From VAZQ01 sp963725065 (lineage in GTDB: Bacteria; Pseudomonadota; Alphaproteobacteria; Rhizobiales; Xanthobacteraceae), in contig CAVRXD010000041.1 in assembly GCA_963725065.1 (NCBI GenBank), forward strand, positions 42,467-106,466: a DNA stretch of 64,000 bases, in the 5' to 3' direction. A model generated the notes under the pieces. The model worked only from the letters and a program-made list of their open reading frames with translations, had not been told where the DNA came from and made no database searches. A program made the translations under genes and the position numbers. Numbering within the stretch: the stretch's first letter is position 1; each line of letters begins with the position of its first letter. Shown piece after piece: positions 43,939 to 52,807 of the stretch.

Positions 43939-44985
43939 TCAGTTCTGCGCCTCGAGGGTCGCATTGAACTGCTCGATCACCTTTTTCGGCATGGCAGCCG
44001 AGCGCCGGAGAACAGCCATGATCTGGTCGCCGTCGCTCGGGCTGAGTTCGACTCTGCGCTTCCGGGCGTCCGCGATGAAGGCTTCGTCCCGGGTCATCGC
44101 GACGAATGCGGTCTGCAGCGCGCGCGCACGATCGGCGGGCAGGTTCGGCGGCGCCACATAGGGCAGCGAGGTCAGGAACGGCAGTTCGGCGAATTCGACC
44201 AGAGCGCGCGCTTCCGGCGTCGGGGCAAGCTCCCGCGCGGTCGGCAGTTCGGAGAACAGCGCAAGCCGGGTGGCGCGGCCGAACTGCAGCAGCGGCCGAA
44301 TTTGCTTGCTCTCCCACTTCTCCGGGTGCTCCGCCATGACCGACGTGAACCCGATCGTCTGACCGTCGACCTCGGCGCGATCCATCGCGAGCCAAACCGC
44401 CGGGCCACTCACGTAGCCGCGAATGACCTTGACGTTGAGCCCCAGCGTTTCCTTGGCGGTAAGCGACATCAGCATGTTGGTTCCGCCGCTGACCGCGCCG
44501 AGCCGGGTCGGCGTGGCGAGCCTGTTGATGTCGGCGACCGTCCTGGCCGGATGCGTGACGTTGACCCACAGCAGATAGGCCTCGTTGTCGTAGTTCGAGA
44601 GGCTGCCGAGCCAGGTGAATTTCAGCGGATCGAACTTGACGTTCGCGGCGCCGCGAATGCCGCTCTGCGCGACGCTGCGGTCGAGTTGCGCGAGCACGGA
44701 GCCGTCCTGCGGCGCCGCGTTGTACAGATGATTGGCCGCCACCAGGCCGCCCGCACCCGGCATGTTCTGCGCGACGATGCGCGGATGGCCTGGAATGAAA
44801 CGGGGAAGATGCTGAGCGACCAGCCGGCCCGCGATATCGTTGAGGCCGCCCGCGCCGAAGCTGATGACGAGCGTGACCGTCCTGCCCTTGTAGAACTCCT
44901 CGACCGGCTGCGCGGCCGCGGGCATGAGGAGACCGGCGAGAACGGCGCAGGCCGCGATGGCCGAACGGGCAATCCGCCTCGCCAT
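43939..44985 (-). CDS. Bug/TctC-type extracytoplasmic solute receptor
   Basis: 348 residues; signal peptide about 1-25 (AIAACAVLAGLLMPAAAQP). Matches the longer Bug subgroup beginning FYKGRTVTLVISFGAGGLND, with NMPGAGGLVAANHLYN. Upstream of the dihydroxyphthalate decarboxylase-like gene on the same strand, from which it is separated only by the repeat element; the two may serve one aromatic-acid pathway. No membrane partners nearby. Confidence 0.88.
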   Translation of the reverse strand: MARRIARSAIAACAVLAGLLMPAAAQPVEEFYKGRTVTLVISFGAGGLNDIAGRLVAQHLPRFIPGHPRIVAQNMPGAGGLVAANHLYNAAPQDGSVLAQLDRSVAQSGIRGAANVKFDPLKFTWLGSLSNYDNEAYLLWVNVTHPARTVADINRLATPTRLGAVSGGTNMLMSLTAKETLGLNVKVIRGYVSGPAVWLAMDRAEVDGQTIGFTSVMAEHPEKWESKQIRPLLQFGRATRLALFSELPTARELAPTPEARALVEFAELPFLTSLPYVAPPNLPADRARALQTAFVAMTRDEAFIADARKRRVELSPSDGDQIMAVLRRSAAMPKKVIEQFNATLEAQN

Positions 44986-45048
44986 CGCGCAACCTCCGAT
45001 ACGGCGGCGCAGCCGCCGCGCGGCGTCAGCGCGTCAGCGCTTGTTGCG

Positions 45049-45528
45049 TTAGCGCTTGGAGAACTGGAACGATCGCCGCGCTTTGGCCCGGCCGTATTTC
45101 TTGCGCTCGACCACGCGCGAGTCGCGGGTGAGAAAGCCGCCCTTCTTGAGCGCCCCGCGCAGATCGGGCTCGAAGTTCATCAGCGCCTTGGACAGGCCGT
45201 GACGCACCGCGCCGGCCTGGCCCGACAGTCCTCCGCCCGAAACGGTGCAGGTCACGTCGTACTGGCCGTTGCGGTTGGTCGCGACCAGCGGCTGCTGGAT
45301 CAGCATCCGCAACACCGGCCGCGCGAAATAGACTTCGACGTCGCGCGTGTTGATCACGATCTTGCCGGCACCCGGTTTCACCCAGACCCGCGCCACCGCG
45401 TCCTTGCGCTTGCCGGTGGCGTAGGACCGGCCCTGCTTGTCGAGCTTTTGAATGTATTTCGGCGTCTCGGGCGCCGCGGCGGGCTTGAGCGTGGACAGTT
45501 GATCGAGCGACTGCATGGTTTCGGCCAT
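45049..45528 (-). CDS. rpsI: 30S ribosomal protein S9
   Basis: 159 residues from ATG 45528, 2 nt after the rplM stop. An alphaproteobacterial N-terminal extension of about 30 residues precedes the S9 core (YATGKRKDAVARVWVKPG, SGGGLSGQAGAVRHG). The C-terminal tail KARRSFQFSKR reaches the P-site as usual. Confidence 0.97.
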   Translation of the reverse strand: MAETMQSLDQLSTLKPAAAPETPKYIQKLDKQGRSYATGKRKDAVARVWVKPGAGKIVINTRDVEVYFARPVLRMLIQQPLVATNRNGQYDVTCTVSGGGLSGQAGAVRHGLSKALMNFEPDLRGALKKGGFLTRDSRVVERKKYGRAKARRSFQFSKR

Positions 45529-45530
45529 GG

Positions 45531-45995
45531 TCACGCGCTCCTCTTGTTCTTGCGGTTCATGGCACCAACGTCGAGTTTCTCGGGGTTCTGCGCGGCATGC
45601 GGATGTTCCGGACCGGCATAGACGCGCAGGTTGCCGAGTTGCACCCGCGCGAGCGGTCCCCTGGGCAGCATGCGCTCGATGGCCTTCTCGACGATCCGCT
45701 GGGGAAATTTGCCCTCGAGGATCGAGCGCGCCGTGCGCTCCTTGATGCCGCCGATATAGCCGGTGTGATGGCGATAGACCTTGTTCTCGCGCTTCTTGCC
45801 GGTCAGCACGATCTTTTCCGCATTGACGATGATGACGTTGTCGCCATCGTCGACATGCGGAGTGAAGGTCGGCTTGTGCTTTCCGCGCAGCCGCATGGCC
45901 ACGACGCTGGCGAGACGACCGACGACAAGACCGGTCGCGTCGATCATGATCCACTTCTTCTCGACATCGGCGGGCTTGGCCGAAAAAGTCTTCAT
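45531..45995 (-). CDS. rplM: 50S ribosomal protein L13
   Basis: 154 residues from ATG 45995 (MKTFSAKPADVEKKW). Core motifs ATGLVVGRLAS, GKHKPTFTPHVDDGDNVIIVNA, RHHTGYIGG and AIERMLPRGPL. Forms the conserved rplM-rpsI pair. Confidence 0.97.
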   Translation of the reverse strand: MKTFSAKPADVEKKWIMIDATGLVVGRLASVVAMRLRGKHKPTFTPHVDDGDNVIIVNAEKIVLTGKKRENKVYRHHTGYIGGIKERTARSILEGKFPQRIVEKAIERMLPRGPLARVQLGNLRVYAGPEHPHAAQNPEKLDVGAMNRKNKRSA

Positions 45996-46123
45996 GACAT
46001 GACTTCCATGAACGGGCCGCACCGGGCCCTGCGATGAGGGCTCATTACACCAGCGGCGCAACCGCGGTCAACGCCATCCTTGATATAATCCCTTTGTCAG
46101 CTCAAGCTCTTACACGAATGGTT

Positions 46124-46573
46124 CTATGTTACCATAGACGGCTCGCGCTGGTCTGGCGGGATCGAATAGGTCGCGGTGACGTGCGCCACGGCCTCTTTCT
46201 CCCCCTCGCAGCGTAGCGTCACTTCACCGGTCGCGAGCCGCTTGCCGAGCTTGAGGAGCCGCGCCTCGGCCGTCAGATCGCAGCGTCCGGGCTTACGCAA
46301 AAAATTGATGTTGAGGTTGATGGTCACCGCAAGCGGGACCGGGCCGATCGCGGCGAGCACCGCGACATACAGGGCGACATCGGCCAGAGCCATCATGGTG
46401 GGGCCGGAGATGGTGCCGCCGGGTCGCAACGAAACTTCGCGGAAGGCCTGGCGGACCAGGCAGCCGCCGTCCCACACCGCTTCGATCGACAGGCCGCTCT
46501 CGGGATAGAACGCTTGTGGAAACTCGGCGGCAAGAAAACGCTCGAGCTCAGGGATCGTCATCACGGCCGGCAT
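46124..46573 (-). CDS. PaaI-family hotdog thioesterase
   Basis: 149 residues from ATG 46573, which has GGGAGGGG upstream; the ATG at 46588 lies inside that ribosome binding site. Hotdog-fold features: RPGGTISGPTMMALADVALYV with the catalytic Asp in ALADVA, and NINFLRKP. Hydrolyses acyl-CoA of unknown chain. Directly upstream of rplM on the same strand, a common arrangement in this group. Confidence 0.9.
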   Translation of the reverse strand: MPAVMTIPELERFLAAEFPQAFYPESGLSIEAVWDGGCLVRQAFREVSLRPGGTISGPTMMALADVALYVAVLAAIGPVPLAVTINLNINFLRKPGRCDLTAEARLLKLGKRLATGEVTLRCEGEKEAVAHVTATYSIPPDQREPSMVT

Positions 46574-46711
46574 GTCCGCCCCTCCCATTCATCGCCAGAA
46601 CTAGACGATTGCGGACGGGTGAAAAAGGCCAGCGCGACCGGAAGATCGACCGGCCTCCGCCGCGGGGCGCCCGCGCATGACAGTCATGTACTCAGCAGGG
46701 ATCGAAAAGCT

Positions 46712-47086
46712 CTAGTCCTTGCCGAATTGCTTCCGCAGCTCCTCCTTCGCCTGCATCAATATCTTCTTGCGCGCGGGCGGCAGATTTTTGCCGGCGCGAT
46801 TGATGTAGAAGGTGAGCATGGAGAGCGCGGAGCGGAATGGATCGGACTTGCGGCGATTGCTTCGCTCCGCCGAGCGTTTCAACGAGGCGGCAATCCGCCT
46901 GGGATCTTTCGACGTAAAGATACCGCCCTCGAGCGTGAGCGCGTCGCTGTGCTCGGTCACCCCGTGCGACCAGCGCCGGCGGCTTGCGGTGGCTGTGCGC
47001 CGGGACGAGCCCGGTTTCCTGCGTCGAATGTTCGATTTGCGGGCGGAACCCGCGCGCCGTTTGGACGCGGCTGCTTTTCTGGCCAT
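46712..47086 (-). CDS. DUF3175 family protein
   Basis: 124-residue, very basic protein. An Arg/Lys/Ser-rich N-terminus (KRRAGSARKSNIRRRKP) is followed by the conserved block WSHGVTEHSDALTLEGGIF, KDPRRIAASLKRSAERSNRR, DPFRSALSMLTFYINRAGK. Function unknown; the basic tail suggests nucleic acid binding. Start at 47086 (MARKAAASK) preferred over 47110. Confidence 0.83.
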   Translation of the reverse strand: MARKAAASKRRAGSARKSNIRRRKPGSSRRTATASRRRWSHGVTEHSDALTLEGGIFTSKDPRRIAASLKRSAERSNRRKSDPFRSALSMLTFYINRAGKNLPPARKKILMQAKEELRKQFGKD

Positions 47087-47223
47087 GATGCGCACCATCT
47101 GAATGAACATCGTTTCTGAACGCTAACATCCGGCTCGACGCGCCGTTCCCGGCCGGCGCCGGCTTGCGTCCGCTGCCGGCGGCGTTAAGTAGAAATCATC
47201 ACGCTCCCGGGGACCCGAAGCCC

Positions 47224-48060
47224 ATGACAGCGCAATCTACCGTTCGTGCCACCCGACGCCCGGGTCCGACCGGCTCGCCGCTACTGCGGGAAGACGTCGG
47301 CAATATCGCGGTTCTCACTCTCGACCGCCCCCAGGCCCGCAACAGCCTGTCGGAGGCGATGCTGGCGGCGCTGCAGCAGGAACTCGATCGCCTTGCGGGC
47401 GAGACGCGCATCCATGCGGTCGTGCTCGCGGCCAACGGACCCGCGTTCTCGGCCGGGCACGACCTCAAGGAACTGACCGCGCATCGCGCCGACGCGGATG
47501 GGGGACGCGGCTATGTCAGGCACATCATGGAAAGCTGCAGCGCCATGATGCTGGCCATCCTGCGGCTGCCGCAGCCGGTGATCGCGGCGGTCGAAGCGAC
47601 CGCGACCGCCGCCGGCTGCCAGCTCGTGGCCACCTGCGACCTGGCGGTGGCGTCCCGCAGCGCCAAGTTCTCCACCCCCGGTGTCCATATCGGCCTGTTC
47701 TGCTCGACTCCGATGGTCGCGCTCTCCCGCAGCGTGGGACGCAAGCACGCGATGGAGATGCTGCTGACCGGCGACATGACGTCGGCGGACGACGCCCGGC
47801 GTATCGGCCTCGTCAATCGCGTGGTTGAACCGGGCGCGGCGCGCGACGAAGCCTTGAAGCTCGCGCGCAAGATCGCCGCCAAATCGGCAGCGGTCGTAAG
47901 GCTCGGCAAGGAGGCGTTCTATCGCCAGCTCGAAATGGACGTCGTCGATGCCTACATCTACGCCAACGAAATCATGCTCAAGAACATGATGACGCACGAC
48001 GCCGAGGAAGGTATCTCCGCGTTCGTCGAAAAGCGCACACCGGTCTGGGAGGATCGGTGA
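47224..48060 (+). CDS. Enoyl-CoA hydratase/isomerase family protein
   Basis: 278 residues from ATG 47224. Crotonase fold: oxyanion-hole region FSAGHDLKEL, then AVEATATAAGCQLVATCDLAVAS. The two catalytic Glu of true hydratases are not both evident (positions correspond to STPMVALSR), so another crotonase-type activity is possible; enzymes like human ECHDC3 have the same pattern. Divergent from the DUF3175 gene. Confidence 0.87.
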   Translation: MTAQSTVRATRRPGPTGSPLLREDVGNIAVLTLDRPQARNSLSEAMLAALQQELDRLAGETRIHAVVLAANGPAFSAGHDLKELTAHRADADGGRGYVRHIMESCSAMMLAILRLPQPVIAAVEATATAAGCQLVATCDLAVASRSAKFSTPGVHIGLFCSTPMVALSRSVGRKHAMEMLLTGDMTSADDARRIGLVNRVVEPGAARDEALKLARKIAAKSAAVVRLGKEAFYRQLEMDVVDAYIYANEIMLKNMMTHDAEEGISAFVEKRTPVWEDR

Positions 48061-48171
48061 TCCCGCACAAGCGTTGATGCTTTGACTAAATCCGGTCGAT
48101 AGGAAACCTGCGGCTCCCCGTTGCGTTGCGCATTCGGATCGCCGGCGAGGGTTCGGAACAGCTCGACGCAG

Positions 48172-49089
48172 TCAGGAATAGATCGCTCGCTCCACAGCGG
48201 CGCAGCGGCGGCGCAGCCGGGGCGTGGTGAAATCCAGGAACGCGCGCAGCTTCGGCGGCGGATGCCGTCCTCCGGGATAGACCAGATGGATCGGCACCTC
48301 GTCACCTTCGTAGGCGGGCAGCACACGCAGCAATGAGCCGCGGGCGACATCCTCGGCCGCCTGGTAGCTCAACACGCGCGTGAGCCCGACGCCGGTGCGG
48401 GCCGCGTCCATCGCCGCTTCGGCCGTGGTCACCACGAGACGGGGCTGGATCGCGATACTCACCTCGCCGGTCGCAGCGCGGAACAACCAGTGCTCGACCC
48501 CGGCGATGCCGGAGAACGCGACCACGGCGTGAGCTTCGAGATCGGCCGGCACCTGCGGCGTTCCGCGCCGGGCCAGATAGTCCGGTGAAGCGACCACGAT
48601 GCGGCGCACCGCACCGACCCGGGTCGCGACCGCGGAGCTTTCCGCGAGCACGCCGATGCGCACCGCGATATCGAATCCCTCGTCCACCAGGTCGACCGTC
48701 CGGTCGAGCAAGGTGAGCGCGACGAGCACCTCGGGAAATCGATCGAGAAATTCAGTGACGATCGGCAGCACGTGCAGCCGTCCGAACAGGATCGGCGCAG
48801 TCAGGCGCAGTTCGCCGCGCGGCGCCGTGCCCTCGCCCGCAGCCGCCCGTTCGATCTCTTCGAGGTCGGCGAGCACGCGCCTGGCGCCGCCCAGAAACCG
48901 CTGCCCCGCCTCGGTCGTGCTGACCGCACGCGTGGTGCGGGTGAGCAGCCGGACGCCGAGACGCGACTCCAGTTCCGCGACCGCCCGGGTGACCGCGGCG
49001 GGCGAGCGGCCCAGCCGCCGCGCGGCCTCCGCAAAGCTGCCGCGGTCGGCCACCTCGACGAACACAGCAATGCCATCCGCCCGGTCCAT
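48172..49089 (-). CDS. LysR-family transcriptional regulator
   Basis: 305 residues. N-terminal winged HTH (VEVADRGSFAEAARRLGRSP, AAVTRAVAELESRLGVRL) and a type 2 periplasmic-binding-like effector domain (GELRLTAPILFGRLHVLPI). Divergent from an FMN-binding protein gene, its likely target; inverted repeats typical of LysR operators lie between them. Confidence 0.93.
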   Translation of the reverse strand: MDRADGIAVFVEVADRGSFAEAARRLGRSPAAVTRAVAELESRLGVRLLTRTTRAVSTTEAGQRFLGGARRVLADLEEIERAAAGEGTAPRGELRLTAPILFGRLHVLPIVTEFLDRFPEVLVALTLLDRTVDLVDEGFDIAVRIGVLAESSAVATRVGAVRRIVVASPDYLARRGTPQVPADLEAHAVVAFSGIAGVEHWLFRAATGEVSIAIQPRLVVTTAEAAMDAARTGVGLTRVLSYQAAEDVARGSLLRVLPAYEGDEVPIHLVYPGGRHPPPKLRAFLDFTTPRLRRRCAAVERAIYS

Positions 49090-49093
49090 ACTG

Positions 49094-49135
49094 TTGCGTA
49101 TATCGCAATAATCAATTGCAAAAAAGGCTGATTAT
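49094..49135. promoter_or_regulatory. Probable LysR operator region
   Basis: TTGCG-TATAT-CGCAA (49094-49108) has the T-N11-A form of a LysR box, and ATAATCA/TGATTAT (49108-49114 and 49129-49135) is a second inverted repeat. Both sit in the AT-rich divergent gap, 5-46 nt from the LysR start, and would allow autoregulation and control of the FMN-binding gene. Confidence 0.55.
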
Positions 49136-49191
49136 CATTCCGAGCGGGAATGGCCATTTTAGGGGTCGAAGCAGGTGCTCAGGAGGTCCAT

Positions 49192-49858
49192 GTGACCAGC
49201 GACAGCCACATCGTCGCCAATAACAGCGACATCGTCTTTCCCCCCGCGGCGCGACGGGCGCAGGCGGAGCGCAGCTCGGCAGGCCTCTATGCAAAGCGCA
49301 TCGCGGCGGGTTTTCCCGACCGGATTAGCCCGGAGCTCGCGGGCTTCATCGCCGGCCTCGACACCGCGTTCCTGGCGCACGGTCTCCGCAGCCGGCGCGC
49401 CCTATATCCAGCACCGCGGCGGCCCCAAGGGCTTCATCAAGGTGCTCGACGACAGGACGCTGGGCTTTGCCGATTATGCGGGCAACCGGCAGTACATCAC
49501 CATCAGCAATCTTGCCGACAACGATCGCGCCTATCTGTTCCTGCTCGATTTCGCCGCGCGACGGCGGATCAAGATCTGGGGACGCGCGCGCGTGGTGGAA
49601 AACGATCCGGCCCTGCTCGCGCGCCTCGCCGACCCCGGCTATCGCGCGCGGCCCGAGCGCGCGATCCTGTTCACGGTCGAAGCGTGGGACGTGAACTGCA
49701 CGCAGCACATCACCGCGCGCTTTACCGAGAGCGAGATCGCCGACGCCACCGTCGTGCTGCGGGAGCGGATCGCGGCGCTCGAAGCGGAGAATGCGCGGCT
49801 GCGCGCGCGCACCGTGTCGAGCGAATTGCGCGAAAGCGAGGCTGCGGCACGCGCATGA
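49192..49858 (+). pseudogene. FMN-binding split-barrel (PPOX-like) protein, one +1 frameshift
   Basis: Pyridoxamine 5'-phosphate oxidase-fold flavoprotein of the COG3576 type. GTG 49192 has AGGAGG 5 nt upstream. The first part, up to GFIAGLDTAFLA, and the rest, from TVSAAGAPYIQHRGGPKGF through FADYAGNRQYITISNL to a C-terminal coiled coil (ERIAALEAENARLRA), are in different frames. Dropping C49378 fuses them into about 221 residues; length 3n+1. Divergent from its presumed LysR regulator. Confidence 0.85.
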
Positions 49859-49926
49859 CAGCTTAGGCTTCCGCGCCCTGCCCTTTCCAACTCCATCGGC
49901 GCCTATGTTCGTTGTCGAAGGCGCGC

Positions 49927-50092
49927 CTAGTGCGGTGGATTTGAAGTTCCTATCTTTGTTGCCGCGCGCTCGTGTAGGAACTTCAAATCCAAAGACCGCA
50001 CTAGAATCATAAATCGCTAGTGTCCCTTTGATTCCGAAGTTCGCATCGGAGGGTGCCGCGAAGGGGTGCGAACTTCGGAATCGGGACACTGG
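49927..50092. repeat. Compound CTAG-bounded double hairpin, copy 3
   Basis: 49927-50004 (78 nt) has arms CTAGTGCGG plus GGATTTGAAGTTCCTA, the spacer is AATCATAAATCG (50005-50016), and 50017-50092 (76 nt) has arms CTAGTGTCCC plus GATTCCGAAGTTCGCA; the last CTAG is CTGG. Same order, orientation and spacer as the copy at 43768, with matched base changes in both arms. It ends 1 nt before the ATG of the CoA-binding protein. Confidence 0.92.
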
Positions 50093-50093
50093 T

Positions 50094-50681
50094 ATGAACC
50101 ACGACAGCTACGACGACAGCTACATTCGCGGCATCCTCAACACCGTGAAGACGATCGCGATGGTCGGGGTCTCGGCCAATACCAGCCGTCCGAGCTATTT
50201 CGCCTTCAAGTATCTGCTCGAGCGCGGCTACCACATGATCCCGGTGAACCCCGGGCTCGCCGGCCAGGACCTGCTCGGACAGAAAGTCTACGCCAAGCTT
50301 GGCGACATCCCCGAGCCCGTCGACATGGTCGACATCTTCCGCGCCTCGCAATACGCCCTCGGCATCGTCGAGCAGGCGCTCGCGCTTTCGCCGCGCCCGC
50401 AGGTGATCTGGATGCAGCTCGGCATCCGCAGCGACGAGGCGGCGAAGCTCGCGGAGGCGAACGGCATCAAGGTCGTGATGAACCGCTGCCCGAAAATCGA
50501 ATACGGGCGCCTGTCGTCGGAGATCGCCTGGATGGGCGTCAACACCCGCACCATCTCGGCCAAGAAGGCCAAGCTGCTCGGCGGCGGCATTCAGCGCATG
50601 GCGCTCAATCGCGTCACGCTCGCGGGCGGCAGCACCGATGCCACCATGCGCGTGCAAAACACCAACGTGCGCGATCCATAA
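50094..50681 (+). CDS. CoA-binding domain protein
   Basis: 195-residue Rossmann-fold protein of the COG1832 (YccU-like) family: TIAMVGVSANTSRPSYF, IPVNPGLAGQDLLGQKVY, PQVIWMQLGIRSDEAAK, VVMNRCPKIEYGRL. Role unknown, probably small-molecule or CoA binding. The ATG at 50094 is 1 nt from the end of the repeat element, so the ribosome binding site, if any, is inside the element (GGGACACTGGT precedes the start). Confidence 0.9.
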   Translation: MNHDSYDDSYIRGILNTVKTIAMVGVSANTSRPSYFAFKYLLERGYHMIPVNPGLAGQDLLGQKVYAKLGDIPEPVDMVDIFRASQYALGIVEQALALSPRPQVIWMQLGIRSDEAAKLAEANGIKVVMNRCPKIEYGRLSSEIAWMGVNTRTISAKKAKLLGGGIQRMALNRVTLAGGSTDATMRVQNTNVRDP

Positions 50682-50722
50682 GAGACCAAGTTCGAACCTC
50701 GCCTCGCGCCCGCGCCGGCAAC

Positions 50723-51649
50723 TCAGGCCACCTTCGCCGGAAGGTGTTTGCGCCAGTGTCGTGCAATATCGATGCCACGGCAGAACCAAACGCCTTTGAA
50801 GCCGCGCATGTACTCGAGCAGCCGGATCAGGCCGGTGCATCGTCCCGGCCGTCCGATCAGCCGGTCATGCAGGCCGATGGACAGAAGCTTGGGAGCGCCT
50901 TTCTCTCCCTCGCGATAGAGCACATCGAACGCGTCGCGCATGTAGGTGAAGAACTCATCCCCGGTCGAAAAGCCGCTGTTCTCGTTGAAGCGGTTGTCGT
51001 TGGCTTCGTACGAGTACGGGATGACCAGGTGGGATTTGCCCGCCATATCGAGCCAATAAGGCAGCTCGTCGGCGAGCGAATCGCGGTCGTACAGGAACCC
51101 CGCCTCGACGATCAACCGCCGCGTATTGGGGCCGGGCCGACCGGTCATCCAGCCTTCCGGCTGCGCTCCGGTCAGCGTCTTGAAGATCTCGATGGCCCGC
51201 CTGATGTGCTGGCGTTCGACGTCCTCGGGCACATCGACGTAATCGATCCAGCGATAGCCGTGGCTGACGATTTCGTGGCCACGCTCGACAAAGGCCCGCG
51301 CCAGCGCGGGATTTTGCTCGAGCGCGCGGGCGACGCCGAGAATGCTGACCGCAACCGAATGGTCGCGGAAGATGTCGAGCACGCGCCAGACGCCGCGGCG
51401 GCTGCCGAATTCGAACACCGATTCGACCAGCGGCGCGCGCCGGCCGGTATAGGCCGATACGCCGATATCGTTGAGCATGCCCTCGGACACCGGATCGCCG
51501 TTGAACAGCGATGCCTCGCCGCCGCCTTCGACGTTGAGATTGAAATTGACCGCGATCAGCGCGCCTCCGGGCCAGGCCGGATTGGGCGGGAACTCGCCAT
51601 AGCCGACGAGATCGCGGGCAATCATCGGATCGGGTTTCGGCTCCAGCAT
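50723..51649 (-). CDS. Polysaccharide deacetylase / PuuE-type allantoinase-like protein
   Basis: 308 residues, NodB-homology fold. VNFNLNVEGGGEAS occupies the first-motif position where deacetylases have an Asp; ERGHEIVSHGYRW carries the metal His of SHGYRW; GWMTGRPGPNTRR and the C-terminal SIGLHDRLIGRPGR complete the pattern seen in PuuE-like allantoinases and related cyclic-imide/peptidoglycan deacetylases. Next to a NicC-like hydroxylase and an ABC importer, so hydrolysis of an N-containing catabolite is plausible. Confidence 0.82.
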   Translation of the reverse strand: MLEPKPDPMIARDLVGYGEFPPNPAWPGGALIAVNFNLNVEGGGEASLFNGDPVSEGMLNDIGVSAYTGRRAPLVESVFEFGSRRGVWRVLDIFRDHSVAVSILGVARALEQNPALARAFVERGHEIVSHGYRWIDYVDVPEDVERQHIRRAIEIFKTLTGAQPEGWMTGRPGPNTRRLIVEAGFLYDRDSLADELPYWLDMAGKSHLVIPYSYEANDNRFNENSGFSTGDEFFTYMRDAFDVLYREGEKGAPKLLSIGLHDRLIGRPGRCTGLIRLLEYMRGFKGVWFCRGIDIARHWRKHLPAKVA

Positions 51650-51674
51650 GATGGCGGTCCCTTCGTCTCGTGGT

Positions 51675-52807
51675 CTAGTCCGGCCGATGGAGCGGCGCCG
51701 TGCAGGGATCGTAGCAATAGAACCAGTCGGTGTCGGTCTCTCCGCGCATCCAGCTGTTCTCGATCGACAGGCGCTGGGTTTCGCCGACCCGCTCGATGCG
51801 CGTGGCTTCGTACCAGCGGTAGGCCTCGGCGGGCTCGTCGAACTGCGCGAGACAGCGGCTGAGGATGGCGGCATCCTCGATCGCCATGGCGCCGCCGGCC
51901 GCCATGAACGGACGCATCGGATGGCAGGCATCGCCGAGCAGCACGATGCGCCCGCCGCTCCAGCGGTCGTTGCGCTCGCGATCGAAGATCGGCCAGACCG
52001 TCACGTCGGTGGTCACCTCGATGACGCGCAGCAGGTCCGCGTGGAAGCCGTCGAAGCACTGGAACAACTCCGCGCGCGAGCTCGGTAGCGACGCGGCATC
52101 GCTCTCAAATGGGGCGCGAGGCACGACGCCGATGACGTAGACCTCGTCGCGCCGGCTGGTCATGAAATAGACGAGGATGTGCCGGTCCGGGCCCCACCAC
52201 TTGGTGCAGTCCGGAATTTCGGAAGCCGCGCAGCGCCGTCGTCGGGAAGATCGCCCGATGCGCGGCCATCCCGACATAGCGCGGGGGTTCGCTGCCGAGC
52301 AGATATTCCCGCACCTTGGAGTTCACGCCGTCGGCGCCGATGACGATATCGGCATCCACCGCCGCTCCGTTCTCGAACACGAGGCGGATGGCATCGCGCG
52401 GTCTCGTCGAGCGCGACCAGACGATGATTGAACGCGATCGAGCCGGGCGCCACGCCCTTCTCCAGCACCGCGTGCAGGTCGCCGCGGTGAATGTTGGCAT
52501 AGGGACCGCCGAACCGGTCCTCCTTCTCGGCGTCGAAATCGATCCTGTACATGGTGTCGCCGGTGTCCCAGGCGCGGCTGACATAGCAGTTCGCCTTGAT
52601 CCCGATGTCCACGACCATCTGCTCGAGGCCGAGGCGGCGAAGCACCTTCATGACATTGGCGCTTAGGATGATGCCGGCACCGATGCGGGAGAAGGCGGGC
52701 GCCTGCTCGTAGACGGTGACTGAAAAACCCGCGCGCTGCAGGAAGCCTGCGACCGTCATCCCGCCGAGCCCGGCGCCGACGACCGCAATCCGCGTCTTCC
52801 GATCCAT
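51675..52807 (-). pseudogene. FAD hydroxylase, NicC-like, two +1 frameshifts
   Basis: Group A flavin monooxygenase resembling 6-hydroxynicotinate 3-monooxygenase. From ATG 52807 come VVGAGLGGMTVAGFLQRAGF, GAGIILSANVMKVLRRLGLE and NIHRGDLHAVLE. After HRLVALDET the frame changes (within 52395-52401) to DAIRLVFENGAAVDADIVIG; after ALRGF it changes again (extra base in GG 52221-52222) to EIPDCTKWWGPDRHILVYF and GRIVLLGDACHPMRPFMAAGG. Removing one base at each point restores about 376 residues; length 3n+2. Probably intact in the cell if these are sequence errors. Confidence 0.84.
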
